A stretch of 64,000 bases of DNA from Massilia forsythiae. GTDB lineage: Bacteria > Pseudomonadota > Gammaproteobacteria > Burkholderiales > Burkholderiaceae_D. Made by a program: the position numbers and the translations under genes. The DNA lies in the NCBI RefSeq assembly GCF_012849555.1, contig NZ_CP051685.1:3348001-3412000 (forward strand). The letters are read 5' to 3'. Below are positions 8,370 to 21,381 of the stretch, piece by piece (positions within the stretch are counted from its first letter, which is position 1; each line of letters opens with the position of its first letter). The notes under the pieces are model-generated. The model saw nothing but the letters and a program-made list of their open reading frames with translations, was not told the DNA's origin and searched no databases.

Positions 8370-9353
8370 TCAGAACTCTTCCCATTCGCCGGCCGCGATC
8401 GCTTCCTTCACGGCGGGACGGCTAGCGGCAGGGGGCGCCGCGGAAGGCTGGCGCGTCGGCTGCACCGGCCTGGTCGTCGCCGGCCTGGGCGTCGGTGCCG
8501 CTAGGACCGGCGCTGCGGCCGGCGCGCGCGGTGCACGTGCGGCGCCAGCGCCGGCGGCGTGCGCTGCAGTCGCATCCAGCTTGAACACATCGACCGCCGC
8601 CGCCAGCCGCGCCGCCTGTTCCTGCAGCGAGCCCGCCGCCGCGGCCGCCTGCTCGACCAGCGCGGCATTCTGCTGCGTGGTCTCGTCCATCTGGCCGATC
8701 GCCCCGTGCACCTGCTCGATGCCGCCGGTCTGTTCCTGGCTGGCGCTGGCGATGTCGCCCATGATGGCGGTGACGCGCCGGATCGATTCCACCACCTGGC
8801 CCATGGTGGCGCCGGCCTGGTCCACCAGGCGCGTGCCGCTGCCGACCTTGTCGACCGAGTCGCCGATCAGCGCCTTGATTTCGCGCGCCGCCGCCGCCGA
8901 GCGCTGGGCCAGGGTGCGCACCTCGCCCGCCACCACGGCGAAGCCGCGTCCCTGTTCGCCGGCGCGCGCGGCTTCCACCGCCGCGTTCAGCGCCAGGATG
9001 TTGGTCTGGAAGGCGATGCCGTCGATGACCGTGATGATGTCGACGATCTTGCGCGAGGACGCATTGATCTCGCCCATGGTGGCGACCACGCGGTCGACCA
9101 CGGCGCCGCCCTGCGCGGCCACTTCGGATGCCTGGATCGACAAGCCGTTGGCCTGGCGCGCATTGTCGGCGTTGCGGCGCACGGTGTCGGCCAGGTGTGC
9201 CATCGAGGCCGCGGTCTGTTCGATGGCGGCGGCCTGCTGCTCGGTGCGCGCCGACAGGTCGAGGTTGCCGGCGGCGATCTCGCTGGCGGCGCCGTGGATG
9301 GCGCCGGTGCCGCCGCGCACGTCGCCGACGATGCGCACCAGGCTGTCGTTCAT
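8370..9353 (-). CDS. Split methyl-accepting chemotaxis protein, cytoplasmic signalling half
   Basis: A 327-residue protein consisting of the MCP signalling domain only. It begins [19 protein letters not shown], which in intact receptors directly follows HAMP, and contains the highly conserved hairpin tip [20 protein letters not shown]. After a Pro/Ala-rich linker it ends in EWEEF, resembling the C-terminal pentapeptide to which CheR and CheB bind. The frame is the same as that of the upstream half, separated only by a TAG immediately before this ATG. Translation could restart at TAG-ATG by coupling, giving a soluble signalling module, or the gene may simply be dead. One C-to-T change in a CAG codon would explain the break. 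Confidence 0.75.
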   Translation of the reverse strand: MNDSLVRIVGDVRGGTGAIHGAASEIAAGNLDLSARTEQQAAAIEQTAASMAHLADTVRRNADNARQANGLSIQASEVAAQGGAVVDRVVATMGEINASSRKIVDIITVIDGIAFQTNILALNAAVEAARAGEQGRGFAVVAGEVRTLAQRSAAAAREIKALIGDSVDKVGSGTRLVDQAGATMGQVVESIRRVTAIMGDIASASQEQTGGIEQVHGAIGQMDETTQQNAALVEQAAAAAGSLQEQAARLAAAVDVFKLDATAAHAAGAGAARAPRAPAAAPVLAAPTPRPATTRPVQPTRQPSAAPPAASRPAVKEAIAAGEWEEF

Positions 9354-10169
9354 CTAGCGCAGGGCGCGCAACAGGGCGGCGGTCTCGTCGCCGCCGTTGG
9401 CGGTTTCGCCGCCGCCGGCGCCGGCATCGATGCGGCGCGTGAGGTCGCCGGCGGCCACCGCCTGCGCCAGCTCCACCGCCGCGCGGATCGGCCGTACGAT
9501 GCCGCGCGTCAGGCGCCAGGAGCAGAACACGCCGGCCAGCAGCGCCACCGCGCTGAGCACGGCGATGCTGCGCGCGCTGCCGATGGTGTCGGCGGCGATG
9601 CCGGCGGCGATCTGGCCCATGCGCTGGTGCTGCATCTCGACCAGCTTGCCGACGCCGTCCTCGTAGGCCCTGGCGGCGGGCGTGAATTCCTCGCGCAGCA
9701 GGCGCTCGGCGGCGGCGCTGTCGCCGCTCACCTTGGCCTTGACCGCATTGTCCTTGGCCGCCGTATAGGCCTTGCGCAGGTCGCCGATGGTGCGGAACTG
9801 TGCCTTTTCCTGCTCGTCGACCAGCATCGGCTCGATCTTCTGCATCAGTTCGGTCGTGCGCGCTACCGTGGCGGCGGCATCGTCCTTGAAGAAGCCGGCC
9901 AGGCTCGGGTCGGTGCTCTTGACGATGGCGGCGGTGCGGCGCACCGCGCCGAAGGTCTGCATGCGCCATTCGACGATCATGCGCTCCTTGGCCAGCGGCG
10001 CGTCGAGCATCGCCTGGGTTTCGGCGGCGATCGTGTGCAGGTACCAGACGCCGAGGCCGGCGATCGCCATCGTCATCGCCAGCACCAGGGCGAAGCCGGT
10101 GCCGAGGCGGGCGCCGATGTTCATGGCGGCGAGCCGCCGCCGGGGAAGGGAAGTAACGGGGAGTGCCAT
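9354..10169 (-). CDS. Split methyl-accepting chemotaxis protein, sensor-HAMP half
   Basis: A 271-residue N-terminal part of a chemoreceptor. The first transmembrane helix (about residues 20-43, GTGFALVLAMTMAIAGLGVW) is followed by a four-helix-bundle periplasmic sensor with conserved MLDAPLAKERMIVEWRMQ, then a second membrane helix (SIAVLSAVALLAGVFCSW) and a HAMP segment (RGIVRPIRAAVELAQAVAAG). The frame ends ALLRALR-TAG exactly where the signalling domain should begin. Without read-through the product cannot signal to CheA. Start 10169 has AAGGAC upstream; Met16 (10124) is an alternative. Together the two halves span 600 codons, a normal length for the family. Confidence 0.75.
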   Translation of the reverse strand: MALPVTSLPRRRLAAMNIGARLGTGFALVLAMTMAIAGLGVWYLHTIAAETQAMLDAPLAKERMIVEWRMQTFGAVRRTAAIVKSTDPSLAGFFKDDAAATVARTTELMQKIEPMLVDEQEKAQFRTIGDLRKAYTAAKDNAVKAKVSGDSAAAERLLREEFTPAARAYEDGVGKLVEMQHQRMGQIAAGIAADTIGSARSIAVLSAVALLAGVFCSWRLTRGIVRPIRAAVELAQAVAAGDLTRRIDAGAGGGETANGGDETAALLRALR

Positions 10170-10368
10170 CGCTGTCCTTGAAAATAGTTTACCTGTGGAA
10201 ATATCAGGAAATTCTACGTTCAGTTATGCGATCCGTGTAACTGTTCAGGATCTTTTGCGGATTTTCATGCGCCGTTGGTGTGAAATTCCAACACGCACGC
10301 TCCCCGGCGATGACGCCGCGACAAGCGTCGATGCATGCGCGGCAACGCGAACAACGGCGGCGCGCCGT

Positions 10369-11493
10369 TCAACGTCCGTCGCCGCCGTTCCGGCTTTCCT
10401 GTCCCTCGTCGTCCAGGCGCCCGGACGCTTCGCGCAGGCGCGCGATCCGTTCCGAGGTCTTGGGGTGGGTCGACAGGTAGCCCATCGACACATGCATCCA
10501 GCGCGGCAGCTTGTCGTCGTCGGCCTGCTGCGCGCCGAGTTCGGCCAGCACGTCGATGAAGGACTGGACCGGAATGCCGTTGCGGTGCAGGACGGCGACC
10601 GCGTAATCGTCGGCCTCGCTTTCCATGCCGCGCGAGTACTCCATGTGCGACAGGATCGTCGGCAGGCCGGCGGCCACCGCGCTGAAGTCGCCGAACAGCG
10701 TGGCCGACAGGGCGGCGGTGAGCGAGGAGCCGCTCATGGCGCGCGCCGCGTGGCGCCGCTCGACGTGGCCGATCTCGTGCGCCAGCACCGCGCTCAGCTG
10801 TTCGCGCGAGGTAGCGTCGAATTGGTTGTCCCTGGTCTGCACCAGGCGTACCAGGCGGTCGGTGACGATGATGGTGCCGTCCGGCAGGGCCAGTGCGTTG
10901 GCGCCCAGCCGGTCCGACGCACGCACCAGCAGGCGCAGCGGCATGCGCGGCTGCGCCGGCGCCAGCGGCGCCAGCAGCGCCTGCACTTCGGCGATGCGCT
11001 CGTCGCTCAGGCGCGACGGCGCCACGATGCGCTGCGCTTCCAGGCCGGCCAGCGCCGCCTTGCCGAGCGAAACGTCGACCGAGACCGGCAGGCGCGCGGC
11101 GATGCGCCCGGCCACGAACGGGATGCCGCGCAGCCAGGCGGCCGCCAGCAGCGCGCCCAGCAGCACCAGCGACAGCAGCGCCGCCGGCCAGCGTTCCTGC
11201 CAGCGCACCACCCAGCTCTTGCGGTAGCCGAGCGCGGCCAGCAGGCGCTCGCGGCCGGCGCCGGCCGGCACTTCGCAGCCGGCGCCGTCGCCGAAGCGCA
11301 GCACGGCCGCGGCGGCGGCGAACGGTTCGGCCAGCTTCAATTGCGCCAGCGGATAGCTGCGTTCGCCATCCGCCGTGGCGACGGCCAGGGCATCGCCGCG
11401 CACGCGCAGCCGCGCCGGCTGCAGGCGCGCGCTGCGCCCGTCGAAATAGCTGGCCTCGATCGACTGCTGATCCATGTCGTTCGCCGTCACCAT
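10369..11493 (-). CDS. M48-family metalloprotease, membrane-anchored
   Basis: A 374-residue protein with an N-terminal domain of about 100 residues, a transmembrane segment (WPAALLSLVLLGALLAAAWL) and an M48 peptidase domain. The zinc motif is VLAHEIGHVERRHAAR (HEIGH), followed by the third-ligand region MESEADDYAV. M48 enzymes degrade or process membrane and envelope proteins (HtpX/BepA/Oma1 group). The start at 11493 (MVTANDMDQQS) overlaps the end of the upstream DUF898 gene by 7 bp, so the two are probably cotranscribed and translationally coupled; the longer open frame upstream is the shadow of that gene. Confidence 0.9.
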   Translation of the reverse strand: MVTANDMDQQSIEASYFDGRSARLQPARLRVRGDALAVATADGERSYPLAQLKLAEPFAAAAAVLRFGDGAGCEVPAGAGRERLLAALGYRKSWVVRWQERWPAALLSLVLLGALLAAAWLRGIPFVAGRIAARLPVSVDVSLGKAALAGLEAQRIVAPSRLSDERIAEVQALLAPLAPAQPRMPLRLLVRASDRLGANALALPDGTIIVTDRLVRLVQTRDNQFDATSREQLSAVLAHEIGHVERRHAARAMSGSSLTAALSATLFGDFSAVAAGLPTILSHMEYSRGMESEADDYAVAVLHRNGIPVQSFIDVLAELGAQQADDDKLPRWMHVSMGYLSTHPKTSERIARLREASGRLDDEGQESRNGGDGR

Positions 11494-12659
11494 GACAGGT
11501 CCACTCCCAGGAAGTCGGCGGCGCCGTCGCCGGCGGCGGAGGCCGGACGGCGGCCGGCATGCACGCTGGCCTGCTCGAAGCCGCCGGGCGCGTCGATGCG
11601 CACGTGGTCGACCCGGTAGCGCCAGGTGCGCACCGCGGCGAACGGCCGGAACAACCCCAACGTAAACACGGTCAGCAGCACGTTGACCACCTGCAGGCGC
11701 AGGTAGCCGCGCACGCGCATGCGGCAATCGATGGCGATGCCGGGAAAGGCCGTGCCCGACCAGGCCCGGTTGTTCATGCGCACCAGGATGTAGAGGCCGC
11801 TGAACAGGAAGCACAGGTACAGCAGCAGGGTGCCGAGGATGAGCGCGATGCCGCTGGCCAGGTTGGCGCCCGGTGCGGTGCCGGATGCGGCGCCGCGCCC
11901 GGCGACCGCCGTGACGCCGACCACCGCCACGAAGACGACGAGGGCGCCGAGGTTGAACAGGAAGGCGAACAGGTAGGGCTTGGCCAGGCTCGCCGCCGAC
12001 GGCGCGAAGCCGGCGTGCAGGTCGCCGTACAGCAGGCGGCCGTGCTGGTAGCGCTTCATGGCGCCGTGCATCAGCGGCCAGAACAGGTAGAGCAGGGAAA
12101 AGGCGCCGAGGATGCGCGCATCCCTGGTCAGCGCGAACAGGGCGCCGGGCAGCACGAAGATGGCCACCGGCACCAGGTAGGCCAGGTAGGCCTTGGCGAT
12201 GCCGCCGTCGAAGCCGAACGGCAGGCCGCGGTACCAGGTGTTGGCCAGGCGGAAGCGCAGCGCCGAGCGCATCAGGAAGGGCAGGGCGAGCAGCAGCAGG
12301 CCGACCGTGACCGCGCCGGCCGCGACCGAAAAGCCGAACGCGTACTGGTAGGCCGCGACCAGCACCAGCGCCAGGATGCGGCCGCGCAGGATCGCCCTGG
12401 GATCGCCGCGGAAGTCGAAGCTGGCGCCGGCCAGGCTGGTGTTCCGGTAAAAATACTGCAGCCGGCGCGTCTTGGCCCAGGCCGAGTAGATGCCGAGCGT
12501 GGCGACGCTGAGCATCAGGTTGACGATCCAGATGCGGAAGTATTCGGCGCCGCTGCCGGAGAACTGCAGCGCGAGGAGTTCCGCCGGCTCGGGCGCATGG
12601 GCTTCTTCCTCGGCTGGAAAAGCGAGGTCCGGTAGAGCACTGTCGATAGGTTCGGTCAT
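11487..12659 (-). CDS. DUF898 (YjgN-type) multipass membrane protein
   Basis: A 390-residue integral membrane protein with about six to eight hydrophobic segments. It has the DUF898 pattern twice: YFRIWIVNLMLSVATLGIYS with WAKTRRLQYFYRNT, then later VVNVLLTVFTLGLFRPFAAV with RTWRYR. This duplicated motif defines the YjgN/DUF898 family. Function is unknown. It overlaps the following M48 protease gene, and this DUF898-M48 pairing suggests that the membrane protein and the protease act together. The start at 12659 (MTEPIDSALPDLAF) is the first ATG downstream of the REP-containing gap. Confidence 0.9.
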   Translation of the reverse strand: MTEPIDSALPDLAFPAEEEAHAPEPAELLALQFSGSGAEYFRIWIVNLMLSVATLGIYSAWAKTRRLQYFYRNTSLAGASFDFRGDPRAILRGRILALVLVAAYQYAFGFSVAAGAVTVGLLLLALPFLMRSALRFRLANTWYRGLPFGFDGGIAKAYLAYLVPVAIFVLPGALFALTRDARILGAFSLLYLFWPLMHGAMKRYQHGRLLYGDLHAGFAPSAASLAKPYLFAFLFNLGALVVFVAVVGVTAVAGRGAASGTAPGANLASGIALILGTLLLYLCFLFSGLYILVRMNNRAWSGTAFPGIAIDCRMRVRGYLRLQVVNVLLTVFTLGLFRPFAAVRTWRYRVDHVRIDAPGGFEQASVHAGRRPASAAGDGAADFLGVDLSW

Positions 12660-12680
12660 ATGGGTAACAGGCTGGTTACT

Positions 12681-12806
12681 CGTCGTCCCCGCGCAGGCGG
12701 GGGCCCATACCGCGCAACATGATTCGAGTCGTTGGAAGTAGCCCCAATCCTTGAAGACGCCAACTCCGGATGCTCGGTATGGGTTCCCGCCTCCGCGGGA
12801 ACGACG
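12681..12806. repeat. REP-like inverted pair, copy 3
   Basis: Left arm CGTCGTCCCCGCGCAGGCGG... (12681-12708) and a diverged right arm (12779-12806) in which the stem has become GTTCCCGC/GCGGGAAC. Both sides of the right stem have changed together, so pairing is kept. The pair lies in the 350-bp gap between the divergent DUF898 and pyrG genes; the rest of that gap holds only the pyrG promoter. Confidence 0.9.
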
Positions 12807-12834
12807 GCTGGTGATCGTTACAGTTTATGCATGA

Positions 12835-15551
<2,717 letters not shown>

Positions 15552-15578
15552 CGAAACGTAGAACCACGAACCTATGCA

Positions 15579-15696
15579 CGTCGTCCCCGCGCAGGCGGGG
15601 ACCCATACCGAGTTTCCACTGTCGATCACGTCGAACAACTGTCAACGGAACGACTTCGGCAACTCAGCATGGGCCCCCGCCTCCGCGGGGGCGACG
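15579..15696. repeat. REP-like inverted pair, copy 4
   Basis: Left arm CGTCGTCCCCGCGCAGGCGG... at 15579; right arm at 15669-15696 with stem GCCCCCGC/GCGGGGGC, a paired T-to-C and A-to-G change. It occupies most of the kdsA-eno gap. Confidence 0.9.
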
Positions 15697-15755
15697 GGAG
15701 CGTACCGTGCGGCTTGGTGCGCCTGAATCGATTCCTTACTCTTTCTGGAGACTGA

Positions 15756-17048
<1,293 letters not shown>

Positions 17049-17128
17049 GCAGCCCGCAGTACGACTGGGACGCGGTGTGTCCGCCATGTGGCGTGCTGCG
17101 CCGCGTCCCTCGATTTCGTTTCCACTCC

Positions 17129-17506
17129 ATGCGCATCATCACCCTTGTCCTGTTCGCCCTGCTGTTGCTGATCCAGTACCCGCTGTGGCTGGGCAAGGGC
17201 GGCTGGCTCGCCGTCGCCGACCTGGAAGGCCAGCTCGCCGCCAGCCGCGCCAAGACCGACCAGCTGCACGCGCGTAATGCCAAGCTCGACTCGGAAGTGC
17301 GCGACCTGCGCGAGGGCCTGGGCGCGGTGGAAGAGCGCGCGCGCTACGAACTCGGCATGATCAAGCAGAACGAGATCTTCGTGCAGGTGCTGAGGAAGGA
17401 CGAACACCCGGCCACGATGATGACCGTGCCGCCGCCGGCCCCGCCGCCGAAAACGACCAAGGGCGGCAAGCCCGTCAAGAAAGCCGCGCTCATCCCCGAG
17501 GATTGA
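17129..17506 (+). CDS. ftsB: Cell division protein FtsB
   Basis: A 125-residue bitopic protein. It has a short cytoplasmic start, one membrane helix ([20 protein letters not shown]), then a periplasmic coiled coil ([20 protein letters not shown] and [20 protein letters not shown]) and the conserved [12 protein letters not shown] end of the FtsB/DivIC domain. FtsB bridges FtsL and FtsQ in the divisome. The Pro-rich and Lys-rich tail (about residues 97-125) is longer than in E. coli (103 residues). The position just after eno is the classical location. The start at 17129 leaves the normal short N-terminus before the membrane helix. Confidence 0.95.
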   Translation: MRIITLVLFALLLLIQYPLWLGKGGWLAVADLEGQLAASRAKTDQLHARNAKLDSEVRDLREGLGAVEERARYELGMIKQNEIFVQVLRKDEHPATMMTVPPPAPPPKTTKGGKPVKKAALIPED

Positions 17507-17537
17507 GCCGCCGCCTCCCTGCACGCCGACGCCGACC

Positions 17538-17846
17538 ATGGCCGACCATCACTCTCATACCGACAACCCCGGGACTCCAGGCGCGCTCGACACGCTGGAA
17601 GCCATCGCCGCCTACCTGGCCGCCGCCTTCGAGTGCGGCGACGCCGAATCGCTGGCGCAGGCCCTGGCCGACATCGCGCACGCCGACGGCCTGCCGCACC
17701 TGGCCGCCGCCGCCGGCCTGCCGCGCGCCGAACTGGCCGCGGCCCTGGGCGCGGGCGCGATGAGCCTGGACACCACGCTGGCCATCATGAAGGTCATCGA
17801 CCTGTACCTGCCGGCGCAGCCGGCGCACGGCGCCACCCGCCACTGA
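17538..17846 (+). CDS. Orphan HigA/RelB-type addiction-module antidote-like protein
   Basis: A 102-residue protein whose centre (AQALADIAHADGLPHLAAAA, then GLPRAELAAALGAG and SLDTTLAIMKVIDLYL) has the helix-turn-helix layout of the 'probable addiction module antidote' family, in which the toxin is normally a small HigB/Gp49-like protein encoded just upstream. Here the upstream neighbour is ftsB and the downstream gap holds no toxin-sized frame, so it looks like an orphan. The sequence is unusually rich in Ala and has a His-rich start (MADHHSHTDN). It may have become a chromosomal regulator. There is a 31-bp gap to ftsB, so cotranscription is likely. Confidence 0.7.
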   Translation: MADHHSHTDNPGTPGALDTLEAIAAYLAAAFECGDAESLAQALADIAHADGLPHLAAAAGLPRAELAAALGAGAMSLDTTLAIMKVIDLYLPAQPAHGATRH

Positions 17847-18133
17847 TCCGTTTGCCACCCTGCCCATCCGGGGCGGACCGTTTGCACGGCGCCGATCCCT
17901 TGTTGGTAAAAATACGACATTGTTTCGATCGCAATGATCGATTCCCTGCGCAGCGCACCAGTTACGTCGTAAAGTTGTTTCGGGTAAATTGTTCTGCATA
18001 AACGCGATGCTGCATCGGCCGACATGCCCTGCGTCATCGCCCGGTCACGCACGGCTGGAATACTGCCGGGCGGACCGCGGGGGATTTACCCGGCGTCCCA
18101 TCCACCACAACGACAACGATAGGTAACCGGAAA

Positions 18134-18613
18134 ATGAAAAAAGCATTGATCGCGCTGTTCCTGCTGTCCCCGCTGGTTGTTTTCGCTTCGGAGCAGAGCA
18201 CCTGCACCACCAACAAGGGCGCTTTTCTCACCGGCAGCGTGACCACCGCGCCGAAGTTCCAGGCCGCCACCCAGACCATCCAGGGCATCCAGGTCTCGCA
18301 CACCGTGATGTATATCAAGGCCGACCAGGACGGCAAGTCCTACCAGGTGGCGATGGACAACGTGTATGCGTCCGACTACGTCAAGAACGCGACCTCGGTG
18401 CCGGCCTCGCTGGCGGCGCTCAAGGCCGGCACGCGCGTCGAAGTGTGCGGCCAGAAGTACTCGGACGGCAGCGGCATCCACTGGGTGCACAATAATTGCG
18501 GCGAAACGCCGACCGCCTCGGCGCCGAACGGCTGGGTGAAGACGATCGCCAGCAGCGGCTCGGTGGGCGCCAACCTGGAGCGCAGCCAGGCTTATTGCTA
18601 CCTGTGGAATTGA
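18134..18613 (+). CDS. Small exported protein of unknown function
   Basis: A 159-residue protein with a clear signal peptide (MKKALIALFLLSPLVVFASE, cleavage predicted near residue 19). The mature part has six cysteines spread over the chain, consistent with disulfides in the periplasm or outside. Repeated Gly/Ser/Thr and the segments VSHTVMYIKADQDGKSYQVA and GSGIHWVHNNCGETP suggest a small beta-rich domain. I do not recognise a family. It starts after a GATAGG sequence and ends one base before the next gene's TTG start, so the two are probably cotranscribed. The 287-bp gap upstream shows no further gene. Confidence 0.8.
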   Translation: MKKALIALFLLSPLVVFASEQSTCTTNKGAFLTGSVTTAPKFQAATQTIQGIQVSHTVMYIKADQDGKSYQVAMDNVYASDYVKNATSVPASLAALKAGTRVEVCGQKYSDGSGIHWVHNNCGETPTASAPNGWVKTIASSGSVGANLERSQAYCYLWN

Positions 18614-18614
18614 G

Positions 18615-19499
18615 TTGACCGCGACCCGCACGATCGTCTTCGGCAGTGCCGCCGGCGCGTTGGTGCTGGCGGCGGCGCTGGCGTGGCTGCGCGCGCCGGC
18701 CGCGGTACGACCGGATGCGCCAGCGGCTGCGGCTGCGCCGGCGCAGGGCGGCGCGCGCTGGCTCGATCCCGCCATGCTGCCGGCCGTCGCGCCGGCGCCG
18801 GCGCGCGCCGACTTCGTGACGGCGGACGCCATGCCGATCTACGGCCGCAACGGCCGCCCGGTCGATTTCGGCGGCAAGGATGCGGCGCGCTACATCGACG
18901 AGCGTGCCGCCGCCGCGCGTACCGGCGACATGCGCGCCGCCTACCAGCTTTACCAGGCCGCCTCGGCCTGCGCGGCGGCGGCCGAGCCGCTGCCGGAATT
19001 CGCCGATCCGGCCCAGGGCGAGACGTTCAGGCGCGAACGCGCGCGCGTGGCCGCGCTGTGCGCCAAGGTGTCGCCGGTCCAGCTGCAGGAGCGCATGCGC
19101 TTCCTGGCGCGCGCCGCCGATGCCGGCAACCGCGACGCCCAGATCGATTTCTTCATGGAGGGGCCGGGCGGCAAGCCGGCCGACCCGACGGCCAGCGCCG
19201 ACGACCCGCAAGTCCAGCAATGGAAGCAGCAGGCCTTGACCTACTTGCAGCAGGCCGGCAACCAGTGCGACCATTTCGCGCTCGGCCTGCTGTCCAACGC
19301 CTACGATGCCGGCCAGGTCGTGGCGCGCGATCCGGCGCGCTCGATGGCCTACGCGATCGCCGCCGCCGACGCGCGCCACCGGCCGCTCACCGAACAGCAA
19401 TTGCGCGAACGCTTCGGCGACGAGGTGGCGCCGGCCGATTTCGCCGCCGGCGTGCAGGCCGGCGCGGCGCTGGCGCACCAGGCTTGTCCGGCCGGCTAG
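18615..19499 (+). CDS. Membrane-anchored or periplasmic protein of unknown function
   Basis: A 294-residue protein read from a TTG codon one base after the previous stop (TGAGTTG). The N-terminus has one hydrophobic segment (TIVFGSAAGALVLAAALAWL) that would anchor or export it, then an Ala/Pro-rich linker. The body has alpha-helical stretches of the type seen in Sel1/TPR-like proteins (GDMRAAYQLYQAASACAAAA; AADAGNRDAQIDFFMEG; NQCDHFALGLLSNAYDAGQV), without a clean consensus. The pattern 'small-residue helix pairs plus conserved Cys' is common in uncharacterised Oxalobacteraceae proteins. It converges on and overlaps by 4 bp with the AraC gene. A function cannot be assigned. Confidence 0.75.
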   Translation: MTATRTIVFGSAAGALVLAAALAWLRAPAAVRPDAPAAAAAPAQGGARWLDPAMLPAVAPAPARADFVTADAMPIYGRNGRPVDFGGKDAARYIDERAAAARTGDMRAAYQLYQAASACAAAAEPLPEFADPAQGETFRRERARVAALCAKVSPVQLQERMRFLARAADAGNRDAQIDFFMEGPGGKPADPTASADDPQVQQWKQQALTYLQQAGNQCDHFALGLLSNAYDAGQVVARDPARSMAYAIAAADARHRPLTEQQLRERFGDEVAPADFAAGVQAGAALAHQACPAG

Positions 19500-20407
19500 G
19501 CGCCGGGCGCCTCCTGGCGCCGCGTATAGCGCGCCGGCGGCGCGCCCACGTGGCGCGCGAAGGCCACGCTGAAGGTGCTGGCGGAGCTGTAGCCGACCCG
19601 CTCGGCCACCTCGGCGATGCCGCAGGCGCCGCGTCGCAGCAGGTCCTTGGCCAGCGCCATGCGCCAGGTCAGCAGGTATTGCATCGGCGCCATGCCGACG
19701 GCGAGGCTGAAGCGCTCGAAGAACGCCGAGCGCGACAGCGCGGCTTCCTGCGCCAGCTCGGCCACGGTCCAGGCCCGCGCCGGCGCCTCGTGCAGGCGTC
19801 GCAGCGCGCCCGCCAGGCGGGCATCGGCCAGGCCGCGCACCAGCCCGGACGAGGCCGCCGTGCCGGCCGTCGAGCGCAGTGCCTCGATCAGCAGCACTTC
19901 CAGCAGGCGCGCCATCACCACCTCGCGCGCCGGCCGCCTGGCGCGCGCTTCGTCATCGACCAGCTGCACCAGCGTGGCCAGTCTCGGTGCGTCGCGCACG
20001 TGCACCAGGCGTGGCAACAATGACACCAGCAGCGCCGCGTCCGGCGAGCCGAACACGCAATGGCCGATGATGTAGCGCACGTCGGGTAGGCCATCCGCAG
20101 CGCCCAGGCGGAATTCGCCGGGACCCAGCATCACCGGATCCATACCGAAGGCCTCGACGCCCGGCTGCTCCATGCTCGACATGGCGAAGTCGTAGGTCGC
20201 CGGAACCAGAACGAAGTCGCCTGCTTGCAGCACCAGGGGCGGGGCGCCTTCCACCGCCAGGCGGCAGGCGCCGTCGAGTATCACGCAATACGATGGCTGC
20301 CCGGTCTCGGCGCGGCGCACGCCCCAGCGGCCGGCGCCGCCGACGATCTTGGTGTAGCGCACACCCGGCTGCAGCAGGCCGACCACTTCGGCCAATGGAT
20401 CGATCAT
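19496..20407 (-). CDS. AraC-family transcriptional regulator
   Basis: A 303-residue regulator. The N-terminal cupin-like effector domain (about residues 1-190) includes YCVILDGACRLAVEGAPPLV and LQAGDFVLVPATYDFAMSS, the AraC_6/cupin_6 type. The C-terminal pair of helix-turn-helix motifs is complete: WTVAELAQEAALSRSAFFER, then GIAEVAERVGYSSASTFSVA with the FARHVGAPPARYTRR end. It is divergent from the SDR gene across a 99-bp gap, which suggests that it controls that oxidoreductase; this inference is from position only. Confidence 0.92.
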   Translation of the reverse strand: MIDPLAEVVGLLQPGVRYTKIVGGAGRWGVRRAETGQPSYCVILDGACRLAVEGAPPLVLQAGDFVLVPATYDFAMSSMEQPGVEAFGMDPVMLGPGEFRLGAADGLPDVRYIIGHCVFGSPDAALLVSLLPRLVHVRDAPRLATLVQLVDDEARARRPAREVVMARLLEVLLIEALRSTAGTAASSGLVRGLADARLAGALRRLHEAPARAWTVAELAQEAALSRSAFFERFSLAVGMAPMQYLLTWRMALAKDLLRRGACGIAEVAERVGYSSASTFSVAFARHVGAPPARYTRRQEAPGA

Positions 20408-20506
20408 TCCTGGACGCTCGCAAATGAATTCCGGACTGGCGATTGTAGTCCGTCCAGGCCGGCTCGCCTATAGTTGCGGCACCTTTACCAAACCAGGGAG
20501 TCCCTC

Positions 20507-21250
20507 ATGCAAACCGTTTTGATTACCGGATGCTCGTCCGGTTTCGGCCTGGAGACCGCGCGCCTGTTCCTGGAACGCGGCTGGCGCGTCGTCGCCACCA
20601 TGCGCGACCCGGACCCCGCCGTGCTGCCGCCATCCGAGCGCCTGCGCGTGCTGGCGCTGGACGTGACCGATGCCGCCGGCATCCGCGCCGCCATCGAAGC
20701 CGCCGGCCCGCTCGACGCGCTGGTGAACAATGCCGGCATCGGCGTGCTGTATCCGCTGGAAGGCATCGCCATGGACACCGCGCGTGCCGTGCTGGAAGCC
20801 AACACGCTGGGCACCATTGCCATGACGCAGGCCGTGCTGCCGGGCATGCGCGCGCGCCGCGCCGGCGTGATCGTCAACGTGACCTCGAGCGTGACCTTGA
20901 AACCCTTGCCGCTGCTGTCGGTGTACACCGCCAGCAAGGCTGCCGTGAACGCCTTCACGGAGTCGCTGGCACTGGAACTGGCACCGCTCGGTATCCGCGC
21001 GCGCCTGGTGCTGCCGGGACGATCGCCCGGAACACGCTTCGGCGAGAATGCGCGCGGGCGCATGCAGGGGAACATGCCAGAAGACTATGCGCCGCTGCTG
21101 GACGCGGTGATTGCCGGCGTGCGCGGCGGCGGGCCGGTGACGCATGCGCGCGACGTGGCCGAGGCCGTCTGGCGCGCGGTGATGGACCCGGCCGCGCCGA
21201 TGCGGATACCGGCCGGCGAAGATGCGCAGGCGCTTGCCGCATCATCGTGA
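20507..21250 (+). CDS. Short-chain dehydrogenase/reductase (SDR)
   Basis: A 247-residue classical SDR. The cofactor motif TGCSSGFG is at residues 7-14 (TGxxxGxG), NNAG is present in LVNNAGIGVLYPLEG, and the catalytic Ser and YxxxK appear in VTSSVTLK and SVYTASKAAVNAF. After the active site the C-terminal part is Arg/Gly-rich and fits NADP-preferring SDRs. Substrate unknown. The start at 20507 has AGGGAG upstream; an earlier start at 20474 would overlap the regulator's promoter. It is divergent from the AraC gene, its likely regulator. Confidence 0.92.
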   Translation: MQTVLITGCSSGFGLETARLFLERGWRVVATMRDPDPAVLPPSERLRVLALDVTDAAGIRAAIEAAGPLDALVNNAGIGVLYPLEGIAMDTARAVLEANTLGTIAMTQAVLPGMRARRAGVIVNVTSSVTLKPLPLLSVYTASKAAVNAFTESLALELAPLGIRARLVLPGRSPGTRFGENARGRMQGNMPEDYAPLLDAVIAGVRGGGPVTHARDVAEAVWRAVMDPAAPMRIPAGEDAQALAASS

Positions 21251-21381
21251 GCGCGGCTGCCGGCGCGGGCCGGCAGGGCGGAAGCGGCGCCGGCGTCCTG
21301 CCGTCGTGTGCGACAACAGGGACGCCGGCAACGCGTTGGCGGACGATTGCCCGCCGACGGGTGTTACGCGGAAACGCCGTA

